Shown here piece by piece: positions 58,326 to 64,000 of a stretch of 64,000 nt of DNA. Both the position numbers and the translations under genes were made by a program. This DNA comes from Plantago major. Taxonomy: Eukaryota; Streptophyta; Magnoliopsida; Lamiales; Plantaginaceae. Under the pieces are notes generated by a model. It saw nothing but the letters and a program-made list of their open reading frames with translations. It was not told the origin of the DNA and searched no databases. The DNA lies in assembly GCA_026545765.1 (NCBI GenBank), contig CM048840.1, positions 8,201,765-8,265,764 of the forward strand. The letters are read 5' to 3'. Position 1 is the first letter of the stretch; each line of letters starts with the position of its first letter.

Positions 58326-59272
58326 TAAACTTCCATATATCTATTAACATTACAAATTGTAGATGAAAATATTATTGATTGTTTTTATGTTAATACTCCA
58401 AAATTATATTAAAATCACCAAAATCACCAAATTGTCTCCAAACACACAATTAAATCTTCATAATTCTAGTACGTATACGAAAATAGTTAAGTAAATACCC
58501 TACACACTTATAATCATAGTAACATCATACTAGCAATCCAATTTCACAATAAATATATCAATTTCACACCTCAAAGCTAACCCAATACGTAATATAAGCT
58601 AAATTATCTACTACATACTTCCTATAACAATCCAATTGATCAAACTAGTCGAAATTCATAAAATTCCCAAATTTTAAAAAGTAAGGGTTTTAGCCAAAAT
58701 ACCTTCAATTTCGGAAAAAATAGCGGATGAAAGTTGAAATTGATGCACAATCCGAGCTCCTTGTCCGACGAGCTTCGAAACGAGACCAAGATTGGCCAGA
58801 ATCGTCGAGATTTGGCCGGAAAACCTTTGGGACGGATTGGTTGAAAGAGAGGAAGAAAGAAGAGGGAAATGGGGAAATGAATCCTTCTGCCCGTGCTCTG
58901 TAAATTCATATCGGATTTTAGGGACGGATAAATATCCGTCCCTAAGCCGTCTCTATAGTTAGGGACGGATATCTATCCGTCCCTAAATTTTTTTTTTTTT
59001 AAAAAATTTCCCGGGTCAACTGTTTTAGGGACGGATGAAAAATCCGTCCCTAAAACAGGGACGGATCAGGGACGGATTACATAATCCGTCCCTAAGTAAG
59101 CACGGATTAGGGACGGATTATGTAATTCGTCCCTAATTAAGGACGGATTAGGGACGGATAGGCCTATCCGTCCCTAATCCGTCCCTAAACACGCCGATTC
59201 GTCCTTAAATTAGGGACGGATAATATCCGTCCCTAATTTCCGTCCCTAAAACTGAATTTTCTTGTAGTGTAT

Positions 59273-59827
59273 GTGCAGTGTGGGGTAGTTCGTCCAATTG
59301 ACAAATTGGATCTTGGCTTATTGAAGGGTTTAATTGTTTAGTTAAAAATGAGTTTTCAAGTTGGTATATGCACATGTGTACAAGCATATCCTTCTTTACC
59401 ACCCAAAATATCTTCTCCTCATCTACTATGGATCAATAATTTTCATGATCAAGATCAGGAGAGTTAAGTATATTTTGAGGCACTGTGATCCAATTTTGGA
59501 TGTACAGTTTAAAAACATTATATTTCAGATCTCAGGATTAAACATTTATCACTTCCTAGTTCCTACGATGGAAACAACTATTTAAAACCTGAAATGAACA
59601 CTTACTTTTAAACACTAAATTAAAATCGTTTTATTTTAAGAGGAAACCTACATATATTCATATAAAACCATTTTAGTTAGATATATGTTTTAAAAATAAA
59701 GAAGTACAAAAGTGCTTTCACAGTGAGGAAATATAAAAATAAAGAAGACATTTGGCTAAATTATTCGAACCCATAACCGGTTGGAAGAAGCTGAAAAATA
59801 GTTTCAAGTAGGAGATGGAATTATTAT
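59273..59827. other. Non-coding stretch
   Basis: No gene. The phrase GGGGTAGTTCGTCCAATTG just right of the CACTA element resembles GGGGTAGTCCGTCCAATAA about 70 bp left of it (52519), which may be chance or an older duplication. Confidence 0.35.
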
Positions 59828-60565
59828 GGGAAAATTACAAAAACCACCCCTTAAATATGCCCCCTTTTCACATTCACCTCTAGATTGGCGTCTATTCTGA
59901 TTAAAAAAATTAATTTGAAAATTACATCCAAACCCAAAAGTCAACTTTTTCACCTATTTTATCTTTTCTTTATAATTCAATAATTACATTAATTTTATTT
60001 ATTCCAAAATACCCCCAACACTTTCAATTTCTTATTAAAAATACCCAAAAAATTTACTTATTAAACTTTATACCCTTCTTCTTCCCCACCACTCCACCAC
60101 CATCTTCCCCACCACTTCCAACCACCATCTTCCCCAACCACCACTAACCATTTTCTTCCCCACCGCCACAACTCACAGCACCATCTTCTTCCCTACCGGA
60201 TTTGGAGCTTCCTGCTCCAGATCAAACTCATGGAAGCACTTGTGCTTCCGCCATGGAAGCTATATCACGAAGCTTCTTGAGCTCCGTACGAGGTGATCGG
60301 GATGAGGGTGTATTCGGAAAAAAAATTTGTTTCGTGGACTATTATGTTAGTTATGAAATTATTGGGGCTATTTAAAAATTTTTGGACTATTTTTGTAAGT
60401 TATAAAATTATTTGAGTATAATGTGTAGTAAAATGAAACTTGTAAATTGCAATTGAGTGCAATTCATTTTCTTTTCCATTTAAATTTTAGTTGGTCAACT
60501 CAAAATATAGATTTTGAACTTGGATGTAATTGTTTGAGATCAGAGGTTGAATCTGTAATTAGCTC
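59828..60565. mobile_element. Second non-autonomous MULE of the 51.5-kb family
   Basis: Begins GGGAAAATTACAAAAACC and ends AATCTGTAATTAGCTC. The interior aligns with 51452-52178 in the same orientation (CCAAAAGTCAACTTTTTCAC, TTTCTTTATAATTCAATAAT, CTTCTTCCCCACCAC). The 9-bp target duplication is not convincing, so it is probably older. Confidence 0.75.
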
Positions 60566-61066
60566 GAATTTAAGGATACCTAAGCCCAATTATTATTGCA
60601 CATCATGTACAATAAAAAAAAAAAACAAAAATTTGGGCCCAAACAAAGAAAATAGGGAACCCAGGAAAATATATCCTGGTGTTAATCATCCGAGCCCAAC
60701 TTGTAGACGAAAGAATATGCAATTATTAATGAGCGACTAACAAGCCGGTCCCGAAAGAAAAACAAGATTTCACATCAGTTTTTTCGTTGACTTAGGCTTC
60801 TTGAAATGCCCAATATGACCCTAGTAATGGTGGCTACATTATTCTGACAACTACTGTAGATTGTGTGTTAAAGTACACACAACTGGATTAATAAAACAAT
60901 TTAATTTATTCCATTTTGAATTAATGTACTTTGTTCACAGTAAATCAGCATTTCTTTCTAAAAGTAAAATTACCCAAATTACATATCTTGTTCTTCATTT
61001 CAGACAAAATCTACACACTTGTTTACAGCCAAATTTCGATTTTAGTGCATTCCTCACAAACTAACA
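60566..61066. other. Upstream region of the small basic-protein candidate
   Basis: No gene seen. The sequence is A+T-rich and could include a promoter and leader for the frame at 61067. Confidence 0.35.
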
Positions 61067-61381
61067 ATGGTGAAAAGTCGCAACAAAGGAAGCCGTACTA
61101 AACATAGTAGGAGGAGTAAAAGGGACGACAACAAAAGGAAGCGATCAACAGCTGAGAAGAGGAAGAGGACCACAGAATCATCGCCTGAGGAGAGAGGCCG
61201 TCGAAGGAGAAGAAGGATTTCTTCCACAGAATCACCAAGTACTGAAGATGAAGTATTAGCAACTTGTAGATAAATTATTAAAGATATTGTACAATTGCTG
61301 AACTCTTTTTTCTATATTTTTTCCTTCTTACAGAAACGCCCGATCGTACTGAAGATGAATTCAGTTCGAGCGAATCGGAAT
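61067..61381 (+). CDS. Putative small Arg/Lys/Ser-rich protein, two or more exons
   Basis: A frame starts MVKSRNKGSRTKHSRRSKRD and continues with RKRSTAEKRKR and GRRRRRRISSTESP. A donor at 61239 (CACCAA/GTACTG) joined to an acceptor at 61333 (TTCTTACAG/AAACG) keeps the frame and adds TPDRTEDEFSSSESE to a second donor (GGAAT/GTAAGT) at 61382. A 94-bp intron with both consensus sites supports a real gene. The composition (basic start, Ser/Glu-rich acidic end) suggests a nuclear or RNA-associated protein, but no domain is recognised and no further exon was found. Without the splice, the frame runs to 61273 (68 residues). Confidence 0.35.
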
Positions 61382-62399
61382 GTAAGTTTTGTTAATTTTT
61401 ATTAATTATCTTACACAATTCAGTTATAAAAATGAGTCTTATCCCTTAATTCTACGTTTATGTTACACTGCATTTTACATTGGTTCTTCAGAAACCCTCC
61501 CCAAATTTTATTATAATAAGAGAACATCTACTATGTTACAATACTATATTAACATACTATATTAACACATGACTCGTACATAATTATATTAACAGAGAAT
61601 TGTCTGAGTTATAACACATCATTATTAACTCATGTCTGGTCTTTTTTTTGTTGTCAAAAGTGTTTATTTTAGAATTTTCACATTTTACATTTGCTTGATT
61701 GTGGACAAAATAAATCGCCACGTGTAATGTAGTTAAATTTGTCTACAATCTAAAGATTGCCATAAAATCAGATGGAATTCCAGTAGCTCAGTGGGTTAAC
61801 AATACCATATAACACATATATAGATTGCCTGAAATGTCTAACTCAAATGAGATGCAACAAAACTCCAACGATCATGAGATTTTCAGCTTCATTGCAAGCT
61901 GAAATAAGTTAAGTTGTTATTTTAAACTCCAAATGCTAAAAAAACGAACACAAAAAAACTTCGGAGATGAAGAAAAATTCATTGAAATGCTGAAGAGTTT
62001 CACCTGAAAAAATACTAGCTGAAGGAACTCCAATTTGAAAGTTTGAATTTTGAATCTTCTAATTACAATCACATCAGGTAATAAACATATGAAAAAAAGA
62101 GCCAGACAAGTACAGTTAGCCTGTACTATCAACTAACATGAGCGAAAAAAGGAACATGAAGGAGGTAGGGGTAAATTGGACCTTTTGCCTCGTTTCTTTT
62201 CTGGGTCAACAACCCAGTGTCGTTTTTTGAAAGCCCAAGGAGCCAAGTGAAAAGTTTGCTGCCAAATGTCGTTGGCACGAATTTTTCCATTATTAATTGT
62301 GCGAGCCGAACATTACATCCAAGTGTTATGGGTCGGAGCCCACACTTGTAAAGCCCAACACTTAGACTGTTGGGTGGTAACACAGCAAAACTGTATTCG
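61382..62399. other. Non-coding stretch
   Basis: No gene recognised. It could contain further exons of the candidate at 61067, but none could be joined convincingly. Confidence 0.35.
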
Positions 62400-62401
62400 T
62401 C

Positions 62402-62653
62402 ATTCCCCCAGTACCGCAGAACTCCATATATCTGTCATTTGTAGTTGTATCACAAAACTTCATACATTATTGAAAAAAGAAGTTATCCCACACACCAAAT
62501 AGTAAACAATATCAACTTTATACACAAATTACACATTTTACCACTAAAATTACATTTTCTCCAATATTGTTTATATTTTATTATTATTTTACTTATTTAC
62601 ATATAAAACTATGCACCAATTATAATGCATGAAGTTCTCCATGGCAGAGTGAG
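62402..62653. mobile_element. Stowaway-type MITE, relative of 41355-41606
   Basis: Ends ATTCCCCCAGTACCGCAGAA at the left and, reversed, ACTCACTCTGCCATGGAGAA at the right. Interior segments (AGTAAACAATATCAACTTTA, AAATTACACATTTTACCACT) match the reverse complement of the copy at 41355-41606. TA follows the right end. It ends about 150 bp upstream of the UGT TATA box. Confidence 0.75.
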
Positions 62654-62801
62654 TATTAGTGTAATTGGGAGTAAGAATTAGAGGAAACACTGATAATGTG
62701 GGTCGAGCCAACCGGCCGTAATGGGACATACTAACATGCCTATCCAACCGTTCCTAATTTTTATAATATGAAGCACATGGCATAATTGTTTTTTTAATCA
62801 T

Positions 62802-62809
62802 TATATATA
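62802..62809 (+). promoter_or_regulatory. TATA box of the UGT gene
   Basis: TATATATA in TCATTATATATACAAAACC, about 45 bp upstream of the first ATG (62848), implying a very short leader. Confidence 0.55.
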
Positions 62810-62847
62810 CAAAACCATTCTATTTGTACATTTAGACTTGTTCGTCC

Positions 62848-64000
62848 ATGATTACTCAAATGGCTAACGATAGAAGATCAATGCATATAGCTGTGTTTCC
62901 ATGGCTAGCTTTTGGTCACATGATTCCGTACCTAAACCTCTCAAAGTACATAGCTCAAAGAGGCCACAGAGTCTCCTTCATTTCCACCCCAAGAAACATC
63001 GATCGCCTCCCTAAATTGCCTCAAGAATTCGATTCTTCGATTTCTTTTGTCAAGATTTCGTTGCCAAGAGTTGAACATCTCCCGGAGAATGCCGAAGCTA
63101 CTACAGATATTCGCAACGAGGAGATGGATTATCTCAAGAAAGCATACGATGGTCTTGAACCCGAGTTGACTTATTTCCTGGAAGAATCGTGTCCGGACTG
63201 GATCATCTACGATTTTGCTCCATATTGGTTGCCTCCCATTGCAACTCGTCTCGGTATGCTCGGAACTGTATATTATCATCATATTTAAGTGTTGACTTTC
63301 GACGAGTGAAAACATAGCTTGTTGGTAAACTATTACAACTAGTGTTATGTACGCATTGTTTTTTTGTAACAAATTAATGTTTGAATTTAGATTAATTACA
63401 ATATTGTAGTTGATGATCAGAAGTATGCTCATTCATTCGTGTATAAAAATGATGTACGAATATTTAAGTTGCTTCTGAAAATACACGCTTCTTTGAATTG
63501 ATGCATCTCTAATGATCTGTATTTGAATGTTCAGGTATTTCTAGGGCCTTCTTTCTAATAATGAACTCATGGTTTCTAGCATTTTGGGGACCGGTGAACG
63601 CCTTGATTAGTGGCTCCGACGGCCGAACCAAAACCGAGGATTTTATGGTACCACCAGAATGGGTAAAGTTTGACACCAATGTGGCTTTTCGACGTTTTGA
63701 AGCAGATTGGATGATGAACGCTCGTCAAAACACTAAATCTGGTATTTCGGATTTTGTCCGCGTTGGCCAAGTTATTGCAGGGAGTGAAGCTATATTTACC
63801 AAAGATTGCCTTAAGTTTAATCCCGAATGGTTGGGTTTACTTGAAGAGCTCTATAAAATTCCAATAGTTCCGGTGGGATTAATGCCAACATTTGAGCGAG
63901 GGGATGGTGGCAAAAATGATGATGCTTGGGGTGTCATAGGAAATTGGCTAGATCATCATATTAGGGGATCTGTGGTTTATGTGGCACTCGGAAGTGAGAT
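62848..64000 (+). CDS. UGT91-type UDP-glycosyltransferase, 3' end outside window
   Basis: Exon 1 (62848-63253) and exon 2 (63535 to beyond 64000) join CTCG/GTATGC to TTCAG/GTATTT and read PPIATRLG then ISRAFFLIMNSW. The start HIAVFPWLAFGHMIPYLNLS is the hallmark of plant UGT group A (UGT91/79-like), with the catalytic His in FGH and an Asp nearby in PDWIIYD. Exon 2 continues through WLDHHIRGSVVYVALGSE, which precedes the UDP-sugar binding PSPG box lying outside the window. Relatives add a sugar to the sugar of flavonoid, terpenoid or steroid glycosides; the substrate here is unknown. Translation may start at 62848 (MITQMAN) or four codons later at 62860. The visible part has no stop or frameshift. 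Without the splice, exon 1 would end at a stop after YYHHI. Confidence 0.95.

Larger units (their letters stand above)
52582..59269. mobile_element. CACTA (En/Spm-type) element with nested second element
   Basis: 6.7 kb bounded by CACTACAAAAAAACCAACG on the left and, reversed, CACTACAAGAAAATTCAG on the right, with a perfect 3-bp duplication TAT (52579-52581 and 59270-59272). Subterminal regions (52605-52985 and 58917-59250) contain dozens of inverted copies of TTAGGGACGGAT/ATCCGTCCCTAA, the presumed TnpA binding sites. Two decayed genes on minus, TnpD-like and TnpA-like, lie inside. A second CACTA element is inserted at 54710-55746. Confidence 0.93.

Noticed and set aside
52519-59300. Similar GGGGTAGTxCGTCCAAT phrases on both sides of the CACTA element as an insertion signature
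   Set aside because: They are 63 bp from the left end and 14 bp from the right end, so they are not a target duplication; the true one is TAT.
61786-61870. tRNA-like A-box (TAGCTCAGTGGGTTA)
   Set aside because: No B-box GGTTCGA-type sequence or cloverleaf partner follows at a suitable distance; probably chance or a dead SINE head.

Overview
This is nuclear DNA from a flowering plant, probably a eudicot. It is A+T-rich, its genes have GT-AG introns, it has no operons, and most of its length is transposon-derived. Coding sequences match plant-only families: a cytochrome b5 fused to a sphingolipid LCB desaturase, a plastid-type aspartate-semialdehyde dehydrogenase, a UGT91-type glycosyltransferase, an NDR1/HIN1-like LEA_2 protein and a DUF4408/DUF761 protein. 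The species cannot be named from sequence alone.

Five host genes look real. They are a DUF4408 protein (12.06-12.89 kb, +), aspartate-semialdehyde dehydrogenase with seven exons (30.92-35.20 kb, +), an NDR1/HIN1-like protein (43.25-44.09 kb, +), an intronless delta-8 sphingolipid desaturase (49.67-51.02 kb, -) and a UGT91-like glycosyltransferase cut by the right edge (62.85-64.00 kb, +). They belong to unrelated pathways and are scattered single genes. A sixth candidate is a small Arg/Lys/Ser-rich protein near 61.1 kb. Several broken pieces resemble B3, RPA70, FAR1-like and EF-hand proteins.

The rest is a layered record of mobile DNA. From the left: a decayed Helitron Rep/helicase with RPA70-like relics (0-3.8 kb); a short-exon/minisatellite-intron unit (7.6-9.4 kb); a Cassandra TRIM carrying 5S-rRNA-like promoters (14.39-15.14 kb); a fold-back element with G-box palindromes (18.5-19.3 kb); a copia-like solo LTR (19.6-20.2 kb); an internally deleted TTF-type hAT with an 8-bp target duplication (21.07-22.30 kb); a second minisatellite-intron unit (22.9-24.7 kb); and an almost intact 5.8-kb Mutator-like element with a 9-bp target duplication, a six-exon transposase and a divergent GRF zinc-finger gene (24.88-30.69 kb). 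That element ends about 110 bp upstream of the TATA box of the aspartate-semialdehyde dehydrogenase gene.

Further right: a roughly 1.1-kb tandem duplication (40.5-42.65 kb) with a Stowaway MITE in one copy and the empty site in the other; a cluster of MITEs and a GC-rich non-autonomous hAT (44.8-46.6 kb); a MULE-type MITE (51.45-52.18 kb) with a relative at 59.83-60.57 kb; and a 6.7-kb CACTA element (52.58-59.27 kb) with TnpD-like and TnpA-like relics and a second CACTA element nested in its TnpA-like gene.

No novel multi-gene system was found. The most informative items are the Cassandra element with a duplicated 5S domain, the MULE/GRF pair, the minisatellite-intron units, and the several insertions whose target-site duplications can be read directly.
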